A stretch of 64,000 bases of DNA from Pacificoceanicola sp049341065 (GTDB lineage: Bacteria; Pseudomonadota; Alphaproteobacteria; Rhodobacterales; Rhodobacteraceae): contig NZ_JBMPIX010000021.1 of the NCBI RefSeq assembly GCF_049341065.1, positions 9,915 to 73,914 on the forward strand. The letters are read 5' to 3'. The stretch's first letter is position 1. The number at the start of each line of letters is the position of its first letter. Made by a program: the position numbers and the translations under genes. Shown here piece by piece: positions 42,209 to 50,827 of the stretch. The notes below the pieces were generated by a model that did no database searches, was not told the origin of the DNA, and saw nothing but the letters and a program-made list of their open reading frames with translations.

Positions 42209-43731
42209 CCGAGCATGTCCTCAAGCTCGGCAATATCGATTGAAATTTTGGTGTTCAAATCTTTCATTTTGCTTAGAATGACGTCCGGTTCGTCATATGC
42301 CACGTCCTCAAGAGTACGTTCCTTGTGGCGGCTCACGGAGAGATCGTATCCGGAGTCTCTAATCTCTTGTGCAGAAACAAAGAAGGCGTTTGAGCTACGG
42401 TCCCTGTCCTTCTGCGGATCGCGAGAGCGCCAGCGATCTAGGCAGTCTGGGATATCATTGTCGGCGACTGGCTCCCGCTTGTCATCAAGCGATAGGCCAT
42501 CAGCTTGGACATCATAAAAAAAGACGTCTCTAGTCGCCCCGCCCTTTGTGAATACTAGAATTCCAGTTGAAACGCCTGCATATGGTTTGAAGACTCCGCT
42601 GGGCAGCGAGATCACTGCCTCCAGCTGGTTCTGGTCGACCAGAAGCTGACGTAGCTGACGGTGTGCACCGGACGAGCCGAACAGGACCCCATCAGGCACG
42701 ATCGTCGCCGACCGGCCGCCGGTGTTCAGCATGCGCAGGATCAGCGCGAGAAAGAGCAGCTCGGTCTTCTTCGTCTTGACCTGGCGCAGCAGCCCCGAAT
42801 GCACGTCCTCGAAATCGAGGCTGCCCTTGAAGGGGGGATTTGCAAGGATCACGTCGAAGCCCTCGGTCGCCTGGCTCGGATACTTGTCCGTGAAGCCGGT
42901 GCTGAGCGTGTCCTGGTAGTGGATATCTGGATCATCCACCCCGTGCAGCATCAGGTTCATCGCCGCGATCCGCAGCATGGTCGCGTCGAAGTCGAAGCCG
43001 TGGAACATGTTGCTGCGGATATGCGCGCGGTCCTCGTCGCCGAGCTTGTCGCCGATATAGATCTTTTCGACATTGCCAGTGTCCGGATCGGTCTCCTCAA
43101 TCACCGCCTCTGGCGAGGTATAGGTTTCGAGCAGGTATTCCATGACGCTGACAAGGAAGCCGCCTGTGCCGCAGGACGGATCGCCCACGACATCTGTCGG
43201 CTTCGGTTCGAGTAAATCGACCATCAGTCGGATGATATGGCGTGGCGTTCGGAACTGGCCGTTGATGCCGGCCGTTGTCAGCTTGCTGAGCAGGTACTCG
43301 TAGAGGTCGCCCTTGGTGTCACCCTCGGTTAGCGGCAATTCGTGGATCATGTTGACTGCCTTCACCAGAAGCCCCGGCTTCTGGATCATCAACTGTGCGT
43401 CCTTCATGAACTCGGCGAATGCCGTGCCGCTGGCGACCGTGCTGCGGAAATGTGGGAAGACCTGGTCGCGCACAAGTGGCAGCATCTGGTCGGAGCCCAG
43501 GTGACGGAACTGCGACCAGCGCAGGTGCTGCTCGTCCTCCTTGAAGCGGCGCGTGAACGGCTTACCGCTCCGCTTCTGGCGGTTCTCGTCCCGCGCCTCG
43601 TTGATGTCGAGGAGGCGCGCGTACATCAGGAACGTGATCTGCTCGATTACCGTCAGCGGGTTAGTGATCCCGCCCTGCCAGAATTCCGTCCAGAGCGCGT
43701 CGACACGCCGCTTGAGATCACCCGTGATCAT
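42205..43731 (-). CDS. hsdM: Type I restriction-modification DNA methyltransferase subunit
   Basis: A 508-residue N6-adenine methyltransferase. An N-terminal helical HsdM domain (LWTEFWQGGITNPLTVIEQI) is followed by the SAM-binding DPSCGTGGFLVS (about 180) and catalytic NPPFKGS (about 296). Length is normal. The ATG overlaps the hsdR stop (TAATG) and the end overlaps hsdS, so the three subunits are coupled. It would methylate host DNA and form the methylase core with HsdS. Confidence 0.95.
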   Translation of the reverse strand: MITGDLKRRVDALWTEFWQGGITNPLTVIEQITFLMYARLLDINEARDENRQKRSGKPFTRRFKEDEQHLRWSQFRHLGSDQMLPLVRDQVFPHFRSTVASGTAFAEFMKDAQLMIQKPGLLVKAVNMIHELPLTEGDTKGDLYEYLLSKLTTAGINGQFRTPRHIIRLMVDLLEPKPTDVVGDPSCGTGGFLVSVMEYLLETYTSPEAVIEETDPDTGNVEKIYIGDKLGDEDRAHIRSNMFHGFDFDATMLRIAAMNLMLHGVDDPDIHYQDTLSTGFTDKYPSQATEGFDVILANPPFKGSLDFEDVHSGLLRQVKTKKTELLFLALILRMLNTGGRSATIVPDGVLFGSSGAHRQLRQLLVDQNQLEAVISLPSGVFKPYAGVSTGILVFTKGGATRDVFFYDVQADGLSLDDKREPVADNDIPDCLDRWRSRDPQKDRDRSSNAFFVSAQEIRDSGYDLSVSRHKERTLEDVAYDEPDVILSKMKDLNTKISIDIAELEDMLG

Positions 43732-46700
43732 TATTGTTTCCTTTCGTTCGGGTTTTCGTCTTCGCGCTCTTCGACCTCGGTGCCGAAGGAGCGCACGATG
43801 TTGATGAGATCGGCAATGTCGGCTTCGTCCTCGAACACGCCGTCCGGTCCGTCGGCATCGACCACGGTGAAGGGATCGTCATAGAGCCGTTCAACCTCAA
43901 TCGTGCCGTAGCGCGCGATGTGGTTTTGCAGGAGCGCGAGAAAGCGTGTCTGCTTTGCGCTCAGCTTTGGATGCTTTTGGACAAAGGTTGTGAACTTTTC
44001 CCGCACCGCCTCGGAGTCCATCCCAACGATCATGCGGATGGCGAGGTAAAGCGGCCCGGCGGTCTCGCTAAAGAACTCCTCAAGGTGCTCTCGGCGCACA
44101 TCCGGATGCTGGGTGAGTATGAGGGACACGAGCGAGTCGATTTCTCGGTCGGACACGGCTTCACCGGCACGGACCTTCTTCAAGACAGGATTGGTCTCGA
44201 AGTGCTTCTTGAGCTCCGCCTCAACGATCTGCTGATAGGCCTTCATGTCGACGGATTTCAGGGTCGCAGACCGACGTGCCAGATGCATCTGACTGGCATC
44301 CTCGGTGATATCGACCACTTTTGGAGGAACGCCCTGCGAGCCACCCTTCGCCCGGTGATGCATAATCCCGCGAAGCTGGAGACGCGCGTCCTCAAGGTCA
44401 GCGACAGTTACATCCTGCCAGAACGCATCCAATTTCACGCGCTTGATGACTTCCGCCTTCTCGCGGACCGGGTTCAGGTGCATCTGGAGGGATGACAGTC
44501 GGTCAAGGAGCTCGATTTTCAGGTCGGCAATCTCACCTGAGCCACGCAGCACCGCGATCTGCATGCGAGCAATGAGAAGATCGAGCGAAAGAGCGTCGCC
44601 GAAGCCACGGATGTTCCGCCACTGCATCAGCGGTGCGATTTCTTGGCGTAGTCTGGCGACGGTCGCCGGGGCGAATGCCTTCAAGACCTCGGGGCGTGAT
44701 AGCGCGCGCTTCTCCTTCCATTTCTCTCGAACCGCGATCGACTCCTCCGGCAAGGCGTTAATGTCTTGCTCGACAAGTCCGATGGCGGTGTCGAAGGCCG
44801 CGATCTCGCTCTTCTGAAGGGCGACATCGGCAACGTTCAGCCGCTCCTCGAAGACCAGCTGGGCAAGCGGCTTGCTCTGCGTGGGTTCGGCGGGTCGATA
44901 GCCCATCTCGAAGCGGGCAAAGTTGCCCCAATGGTCGAAGATGCGAAACACGCTCTTGTTTTGGCCTGGTCCGAAGAGGTCTGGACAGAGACGCGTACCG
45001 CGGCCGATCATTTGCCAGAACTTTACGGGCGATTTGACTGGCCTTGCGAAAACAAGGTTCACGATTTCGGGTATGTCGATCCCGGTGTCGAGCATGTCGA
45101 CCGAGATCGCGATGGTCAGATCGTTGTTGGTGCCTTCACCCTTGAAGTCGTCGATCAGTTGCTCGGCTCGGGTGTCATAGTTGTCGATCACCTGGCAAAA
45201 TTTGCCGGCGTACTGCGGATACATTTCGTCGAAGATCTGGCGCATCAGCATCGCATGTTGGTGGTTGCGCGCGAATACGATGGTCTTTCCAAGAATCTGC
45301 CCCGTTGCATCCTTGATCCCGTTTTCCATAAGGTTTCTCAGGATCGTGCGGTTTGTATCCTTATTGTAGATGACCTTGTCGATCTGCTCCGAAGAGAAGT
45401 CATACTGTGCCGGGTCCTCTCCCTGGTCTTCCAGTTCCTGAATCTGCTGAGGAGAAAGGCCGTCGAGGGTGATGCCGTCGCGGAGAAACTGGGTCGTGTG
45501 CTCATAGACCTCGAAGGGGGTCAGGTAGCCTGCCTGTACCGCCTGTTCGAGATCATAATTCGACGTCGGAAGCTGTCCCTCGCATCCAAAGAGACGGAAG
45601 GTGTTGCGAGTGACGAAGTCGACCGGGGTCGCGGTCAGCCCGACTTGATGACAATCGAAATAGTGAAAGATGTCTCCGTAGACGTTGTAGATGCTCCGAT
45701 GGGACTCATCAGCGATGATGAGGTCGAAGAAGCCGGGGTCGAACGACTGAAAGACCTTTTGCATCGCGGGATAGGTCGCGAGGAAGACGCGCTCATTGGC
45801 ATTCGTCTTGACGCGCGAAGTGATGATCCGGGTGGGCTCGGAAAGGAAATCGTTGAAGGCGTTCTTAGCCTGCTTTCGAAGTTCCTTCCTGTCACAGAGG
45901 AACAAGACCCGCTTGACCCAACCGGCCCTTATCAGAAGGTCAGTTAGAGCGATCGCAACGCGTGTTTTGCCTGTACCCGTAGCTTGCACCACCAATGCCC
46001 GACGGTGCTTCTGGGAGAACCGCTCCGAAACCCGCTTGATCGCTTCGAGCTGATACAGGCGATCAACGATCTGTTCGCTGATCTCGACTGTGTCGAGGGG
46101 CTTCTTTTGATGGCGTTGATAGTTGGCCAGATGCTGAAGGCTGTCTTTCGAGTAGAAGCCGTAGAGCTTCCGTGGTGGGAAGTCCTGGGCATCGTCCCAA
46201 ATCCAGATGTCGAAGCCATTCGTGTAGAAGATGACCGGGCGGTGACCAAACCTATTGTGGAGGCTATCTGCGTAAAGCTTCGCCTGGTGACGACCGAGTT
46301 CCGCATCGACAGAGGTCTTTTTCGCCTCGATAACGGCAAGCGGGTTCCCATTGTCATCCCAAAGCACGTAGTCGGCGTAACCAGTGCCTGTGGTCGTGGG
46401 TTGGCCGTCGACCTCGACTTCCTTGCCGACCTGAGCCGTGCTTTTGACACCCTCTGCGATATCCCAGCCGACACTCGCCAGCATGCTGTCGATGAGCCGT
46501 GTCCGGGTTTCTGCCTCACTAAACTGAAGCTCATCGGCCGCAGCCTGTGCCGAGCTTGCAAGCTGTTTGAGCTCTGCCGCTTCCTTCTGGGCCGCAGTTG
46601 CTTTCGAGCGCTCTTCTTCGAGCTCCGAAAGCAACGCATCCATCTGCGCTTCCTGAGCCGCCAGCTTCTCGAGGATTTGGCGCCGTTCCCTTTCCTCGAC

Positions 46701-47126
46701 TGGGCCCGGATTGGCCGGTTGCTGGAAGGCGGGAAGCTGGTCTGCTTTCGCTTGCCCGTATCTGACACACATCCAGCGGGCCAGATCGTGTGCCTCCTTG
46801 AGCAGCCATAGTGCGTGTTGGCTCCTGACGGACTCGCCATGAGCGGCTTTGTTGCCGTGCATCCGCAACGCGTGAAGTTTGTCGAGTACAACCTTCGGCG
46901 TGATCGCGATAAAGGCGTCGTTCTTCAAGAGATCAACAAACGTCGGCAAGTCCGGCTTTGGCAGGCGGAGCTCGCGATAGATATCTTTTGTTAGGTTCTC
47001 CGCGAAAAGGCGGAGCTTGACGAGTGCGCTTGCTGGGTCAGCGTGAGCATACGACTCTGCAAACGCGCCTAGACCGGCAAGTTCAGGCCAGCCGTCACGT
47101 AGTATTTCGAAGTTGTTCGACTTCAT
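43731..47126 (-). CDS. hsdR: Type I restriction enzyme motor/nuclease subunit with DUF4145-like N terminus
   Basis: A 1131-residue HsdR. The N terminus (about 1-125) is DUF4145-like (LRMHGNKAAHG), then a coiled coil (about 150-210). The nuclease domain has YADYVLWDDNGNPLAVIEAKK (catalytic E-x-K about 265). The translocase has Walker A QATGTGKTRVAIAL (about 382), a DEAD-type ADESH (about 470), GLTATP and QMIGRGTRL; an EcoEI-type C-terminal domain ends it. It translocates and cuts unmethylated DNA. It overlaps the WYL regulator gene by ATGA and hsdM by one base. All key motifs are intact. Confidence 0.94.
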   Translation of the reverse strand: MKSNNFEILRDGWPELAGLGAFAESYAHADPASALVKLRLFAENLTKDIYRELRLPKPDLPTFVDLLKNDAFIAITPKVVLDKLHALRMHGNKAAHGESVRSQHALWLLKEAHDLARWMCVRYGQAKADQLPAFQQPANPGPVEERERRQILEKLAAQEAQMDALLSELEEERSKATAAQKEAAELKQLASSAQAAADELQFSEAETRTRLIDSMLASVGWDIAEGVKSTAQVGKEVEVDGQPTTTGTGYADYVLWDDNGNPLAVIEAKKTSVDAELGRHQAKLYADSLHNRFGHRPVIFYTNGFDIWIWDDAQDFPPRKLYGFYSKDSLQHLANYQRHQKKPLDTVEISEQIVDRLYQLEAIKRVSERFSQKHRRALVVQATGTGKTRVAIALTDLLIRAGWVKRVLFLCDRKELRKQAKNAFNDFLSEPTRIITSRVKTNANERVFLATYPAMQKVFQSFDPGFFDLIIADESHRSIYNVYGDIFHYFDCHQVGLTATPVDFVTRNTFRLFGCEGQLPTSNYDLEQAVQAGYLTPFEVYEHTTQFLRDGITLDGLSPQQIQELEDQGEDPAQYDFSSEQIDKVIYNKDTNRTILRNLMENGIKDATGQILGKTIVFARNHQHAMLMRQIFDEMYPQYAGKFCQVIDNYDTRAEQLIDDFKGEGTNNDLTIAISVDMLDTGIDIPEIVNLVFARPVKSPVKFWQMIGRGTRLCPDLFGPGQNKSVFRIFDHWGNFARFEMGYRPAEPTQSKPLAQLVFEERLNVADVALQKSEIAAFDTAIGLVEQDINALPEESIAVREKWKEKRALSRPEVLKAFAPATVARLRQEIAPLMQWRNIRGFGDALSLDLLIARMQIAVLRGSGEIADLKIELLDRLSSLQMHLNPVREKAEVIKRVKLDAFWQDVTVADLEDARLQLRGIMHHRAKGGSQGVPPKVVDITEDASQMHLARRSATLKSVDMKAYQQIVEAELKKHFETNPVLKKVRAGEAVSDREIDSLVSLILTQHPDVRREHLEEFFSETAGPLYLAIRMIVGMDSEAVREKFTTFVQKHPKLSAKQTRFLALLQNHIARYGTIEVERLYDDPFTVVDADGPDGVFEDEADIADLINIVRSFGTEVEEREDENPNERKQ

Positions 47127-47980
47127 GCCATCGCCTCCGCGAGCGCGGCGTCAAAGGCAGCTCGGTTGGCAACCACGACCGGGACTTCGTGGGGATTGTC
47201 CAGCTTGTCTGCGACATCTAGACGGAGACGCTTCAGGAAATAGTAGAGCAGCGCCTTCCGAACCATGACTTCGGAGCGCTCGTTCGTCATCTCATAGTCT
47301 TGAGCGATGATCGAGCGCTGGCTCTCGCTCAGGGCTGGGTTCGGTGCAAGCGCCACCGCGAAGCGATCATGCCAAAGCTTGTCGTCATTCGCAGACGCGC
47401 CAGACAACCCGTGCTTTCGGGTCTTCATGCATCGCGAGAGGATGAAGTCTTTGAACTTGTGGTCGATGTGACAGAAGGCACGAACATGCCACCGCAGTCC
47501 GTCATTGCCGAGGGCGTGGGGAGAAATCCGCCTCCACTCAGGGGTGGGCTTCTTGGCGCTCATAGACTGGTAGAAGACCTCGATGGAATGGCCTTCTCGC
47601 ACGGCCTTGAGAACTTCGCGTAGGACGTCGGCCGCCACGCGCCGATGTGGAATAGGCAGGGCATCATGCTCGGGCACCGATGCAAGCCATGCTTCGGTAA
47701 CGCCTGACGCCCCCCCGTTAGTCTCGCGCAGATGAGCGAGGTATATTGACGCATTGGGCTTCATGAAAACCGGCTTGAATTCGTCCGCCGCTTTGTAGCG
47801 CTTGGCGCTCTTGTCATAGATCAGGTTCCCCGGCGCCTTCTCCTCGTAGAGTGTCAGGTCCTTGGAGGCTTGGGGCACGGATACGCCGAACTGGTCTACG
47901 ATATCGGCACGATTGATGCCGCCCTCCCAAAAGAGGCGGAATTCAATGAACTCCAATCGTTTTTCGACACCCCAGCGCAT
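47123..47980 (-). CDS. WYL-domain transcriptional regulator (BrxR/CapW-like)
   Basis: A 285-residue regulator with an N-terminal winged helix-turn-helix (EKRLEFIEFRLFWEGG, then INRADIVDQFGVSVPQASKDL), a WYL domain in the middle (HSIEVFYQSM, RRISPHALGNDGLRWHVRAFC) and a C-terminal extension. This is the BrxR/CapW architecture that controls defence operons. The start at 47980 has GAGGA six bases upstream; a GTG at 48019 is weaker. It leads the restriction operon and probably represses it through the inverted repeat at 48039-48053, sensing a phage- or damage-derived ligand (inference). Confidence 0.88.
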   Translation of the reverse strand: MRWGVEKRLEFIEFRLFWEGGINRADIVDQFGVSVPQASKDLTLYEEKAPGNLIYDKSAKRYKAADEFKPVFMKPNASIYLAHLRETNGGASGVTEAWLASVPEHDALPIPHRRVAADVLREVLKAVREGHSIEVFYQSMSAKKPTPEWRRISPHALGNDGLRWHVRAFCHIDHKFKDFILSRCMKTRKHGLSGASANDDKLWHDRFAVALAPNPALSESQRSIIAQDYEMTNERSEVMVRKALLYYFLKRLRLDVADKLDNPHEVPVVVANRAAFDAALAEAMA

Positions 47981-48038
47981 ATCACGTCCTCGTTGAGCAG
48001 GTGGAGCGAGATCGTCCACCAGAATCGTTTGATGATGG

Positions 48039-48069
48039 GTATATAAACTATACGCATTTCTGAAATCAA
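48039..48069 (-). promoter_or_regulatory. Promoter and operator of the WYL-restriction operon
   Basis: On the minus strand a -35 box TTGATT (48064-48069) and a -10 box TTATAT (48041-48046) are exactly 17 bases apart. The inverted repeat GTATA-TAAAC-TATAC (48039-48053) covers the -10 box. This is a natural site for repression by the WYL regulator encoded 59 bases downstream. Confidence 0.6.
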
Positions 48070-48150
48070 CCCCTTCGCGTGACTTTTTTGGGGGAGTTCA
48101 CTTTTTGATCGCTACTGAAAAGCCGTTGCGTTGCTCGTCCTTCTGGGTCG

Positions 48151-49214
48151 TCATCGTCGCCCCAACCTTCCAAGCCTAGCCAGTTGCGCCAGCATCTGGG
48201 ATCCTGCCCCGGGTGACCCAGTGCCGCTTGCTTGACCCGTCTGTCCCATGCCTTGCCGCACTGGCATCTGCTGCACACCGAAGAACTGCCGCGCTCTGAG
48301 GGCCGCGTATTCTGCGCCACTGGCACCGCCGATCAGGTAGCGGTTATAGGCTTGCTGGCTGCCCATGGCGGCGCGGGCGAAGCTGTAGCCGCCGCCGAGC
48401 CCACCGGAGAGGGCGGGCATCATAATGTTGCCGGAGATCGCGCGGACGATGAAGGGTGTAGCGATGATGAAGCCCTTGGCCATGAGGACCATCATGAAGA
48501 AGGGGATGAGCGCGCCGATGTTGGATGCCCCTTCCGGGTCGCCAAGCTCGCCAATGAGGGCGGATGATACACCTGTGATCGTTGCGAACACCCCTGCGAC
48601 GACGATTGGGTAGAGCGCGAAGGAGACCAGCGCGCGAAATAGTCCTTGGTTACTTCGAAGAGGGTCAGGAAGATCATGACCGGGGCAATCCCGATCAGAA
48701 GAGCGATCATGAGGCGGGAGGCCACGAGGATAAAGGCGGCCAGCCCGCCCAGGATCGAAAGCAACAGCACCCCGACAATGTCGAGCATGGCCCCTGCCAT
48801 CCAGTTCAGCTCGGACCCAGCGGCGTTGAGATAGTCCCCTAGTTCCGCGATCAATCGGTCGAATTCCTCCGCGAAGGTGCCAGAGGGACCCGGGGTGCCA
48901 CCACCAACCGAAGCAACAAGCGCCCCTGCAATGCTGTCGATCCCGGTAAGGATTGCGGAGGAGAGCGCGTTGAACTGCACCCAGTTTGTCGCAAATATCC
49001 CGATGAGCCCGATCTTGACCGCGAGCCAAAAGGCCGTGCGCCCGTCCATCGCCTTGTACTGGTAGATCATGTTCAGGAAGACGAGGATCACCACGAGCGT
49101 TGTTCCCAAAACCAGGAGCGTGCCGACCGTTGCCGCGACCGACCCGAACTGCGTTTCAGCGGCGGTGTCGAGATAGCCCTGTGAGGTTTCAACGAAGTAG
49201 GTGACAACGCTCAT
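48151..49214 (-). pseudogene. virB6: T4SS inner-membrane protein VirB6, frameshifted
   Basis: The first 194 codons from 49214 give a typical VirB6 N terminus with several membrane segments (LVVILVFLNMIYQY, LAVKIGLIGIFATNWVQF) up to TKDYFARW. The protein then continues in another frame as LVSFALYPIVVAGVFATI and ends at 48151 after a glycine-rich tail. The switch is at about 48626-48632. Restoring a second CTGG to make CTGGCTGG would rejoin the frames and give ARWLVSFALYP, so a 4-nt tandem-repeat contraction is the simplest cause. It could also be a sequencing error. VirB6 is needed for DNA passage across the inner membrane. Confidence 0.85.
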
Positions 49215-49226
49215 TTCAGAGTTCCC

Positions 49227-49640
49227 CTACCACTTTCCCACTGCTTCGCAGATCGCTTGAGCTTCTGGTCGAAGATCACTTGCGCGGCGGTTGTAACTGT
49301 CTGACGCTTGCAGCATTTCTGAACGGTTCGCATTGGCGTGGTTTTCTTGGAAGGTGACTTCGGCGTTATCCCATGCTGGGAAGCGAAGACCGCAGTCGCA
49401 GGATCCGGTCTCAACGATCCGCTCCATGTTCTGTGCCCGGTAGATGTCCTGGACCAAGACACGCTGGTAGGCGTCTCGAAGGGCGATGTTCTGCATCCAG
49501 TCAGGTTCGCTCGGGCGTTCGGGGCAGACATCTGGAATGCTCTCAAGACTGGGGATGAGATTGCGCTCCGCCATTAGGGGCGATGCCATCAAGCCCAAAC
49601 CGACTGACAGTAACAAGAAATGCGCTGCACCACGCTTCAC
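49227..49640 (-). CDS. Exported T4SS-associated protein of unknown function
   Basis: A 137-residue protein with a signal peptide (FLLLSVGLGLMASPLMA) and four conserved-looking cysteines, including CDCGLRFPAWDNAEVTF. The rest is helical (DAYQRVLVQDIYRAQNMERIV). It is encoded between virB11 and virB6 and overlaps the small upstream gene by four bases. Proteins of this type recur between these virB genes on roseobacter plasmids, as far as I recall; a periplasmic assembly role is a guess. Confidence 0.65.
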   Translation of the reverse strand: MKRGAAHFLLLSVGLGLMASPLMAERNLIPSLESIPDVCPERPSEPDWMQNIALRDAYQRVLVQDIYRAQNMERIVETGSCDCGLRFPAWDNAEVTFQENHANANRSEMLQASDSYNRRASDLRPEAQAICEAVGKW

Positions 49641-49840
49641 CGGTTGTCTCCAAAATCGGCACCGTCGGAGGTTTCACGCTTCAGAAAAGCCGTGTGCCCG
49701 ATATTGGCAAACTCCGACGAACTGATTGAGACCACCTCCCAGCCGATCTGGCCCTTCGCATTCAATGCCGCCTGCATCTCGATCAGACTGTTCTTACGGT
49801 CCATCGGGAAGGAGAGGATTTCATATTCAAAGGTCTTCAT
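49637..49840 (-). CDS. Small DUF4177-like protein in the virB cluster
   Basis: A 67-residue protein with the DUF4177 pattern: FEYEILSFPMDRKNSLIEMQ, then ALNAKGQIGWEVVSI and a terminal AFLKRE strand. The "LN-x-G-x-GWE" core is diagnostic. It overlaps virB11 at its start and the exported protein gene at its end by four bases each. The role in secretion is unknown. Confidence 0.65.
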   Translation of the reverse strand: MKTFEYEILSFPMDRKNSLIEMQAALNAKGQIGWEVVSISSSEFANIGHTAFLKRETSDGADFGDNR

Positions 49841-50823
49841 GCAGCTTCTCCAATCTGTTTCATGCCGGGGAGGTAGAATTCGGTGATGCCGCGTTTGCCG
49901 TCATGCCGGCCGGCCTGGATGATCACGTCGATGGAGTTCTCGATGTACTGGATCATGTCGGCATAGGTCATCGGAATCTCGGTCTTGAGCGCGGCGATCG
50001 CGAGCCGCTGGACGGCCAGTTGCGGGGTTTCGGCATGCAGCGTGGTCATGGACCCGCCATGGCCGGTGTTGATAGCTTCGAGAAAGGTCATGGCCTCCTT
50101 GCCACGCACCTCGCCCAGGATGATCCGGTCGGGGCGCATGCGCAGCGTGGCGGTGAGAAGCACATCGGTGGTCTGGAAGTCTGCGTCGCGATTGGCGATG
50201 AGGGTCACGGCATTGGGCTGGGTCGGCAGAAGCTCGGCGGCTTCTTCGATGGTGACGATGCGTTCCTCGGCCGGTACGTGAGAGAGGATCTTGCGCGCGG
50301 CCACGGTCTTGCCGGTGGAGGTGCCGCCCGAGACGATCATGTTGAGTTTGTTCTCGACGCAGAAGGCGAGCGCATCATCGATCAAACCCGCGGCCACCAC
50401 GGCGCGCAAGGCGCGCTTCTTTTCCACGCGCAGGTCTTCGAGCTTGCGTTCTTTGCCATAGAGAAAGTCGAGCGCGATACCCTCGAGCGGCAGGCTTGAG
50501 AAGAACCGCAGGCTGATCGACATGGCCGAGAGCACGGCGGGCGGGGTGATGACCTGTGCGCGGATCGGGCGCCCCTTGTAGGTGATCGAGACCGAGACGA
50601 TGGGGCGGTCCTTGCTCATCGTTGTATTGGCCGAAGAGGCGATCTGGTTGCCGAGGTCCCTGACCTGAACGCCCGTCAGCCTCTGGTCCAGCGCGCGCAT
50701 GAAGTGATCGCCCTGGAATTCGCCCCAGCAGGTCCCGTCGGGGTTGATGCAGATCTCGATGACATCGTCGTGGGCGGCGGCGTCGATCCGGTCGAGCGAG
50801 GTTTCGAGATAGCTCAGCGACAT
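49837..50823 (-). CDS. virB11: T4SS ATPase VirB11
   Basis: A 328-residue hexameric traffic ATPase. Walker A is GGTSTGKTVAARK (about 163), an Asp box lies in RIVTIEEAAELLP, Walker B is RMRPDRIILGEVRG, and the His box is NTGHGGSMTTLHAETP. It sits on the cytoplasmic side and drives pilus assembly and substrate transfer. The start at 50823 is four bases after the virB10 stop; the frame also opens inside virB10. Length is normal. Confidence 0.95.
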   Translation of the reverse strand: MSLSYLETSLDRIDAAAHDDVIEICINPDGTCWGEFQGDHFMRALDQRLTGVQVRDLGNQIASSANTTMSKDRPIVSVSITYKGRPIRAQVITPPAVLSAMSISLRFFSSLPLEGIALDFLYGKERKLEDLRVEKKRALRAVVAAGLIDDALAFCVENKLNMIVSGGTSTGKTVAARKILSHVPAEERIVTIEEAAELLPTQPNAVTLIANRDADFQTTDVLLTATLRMRPDRIILGEVRGKEAMTFLEAINTGHGGSMTTLHAETPQLAVQRLAIAALKTEIPMTYADMIQYIENSIDVIIQAGRHDGKRGITEFYLPGMKQIGEAA

Positions 50824-50827
50824 GGGC

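Noticed and set aside
44766..45947. 393-codon plus-strand open frame
   Set aside because: Antisense to hsdR, which has complete nuclease and helicase motifs.
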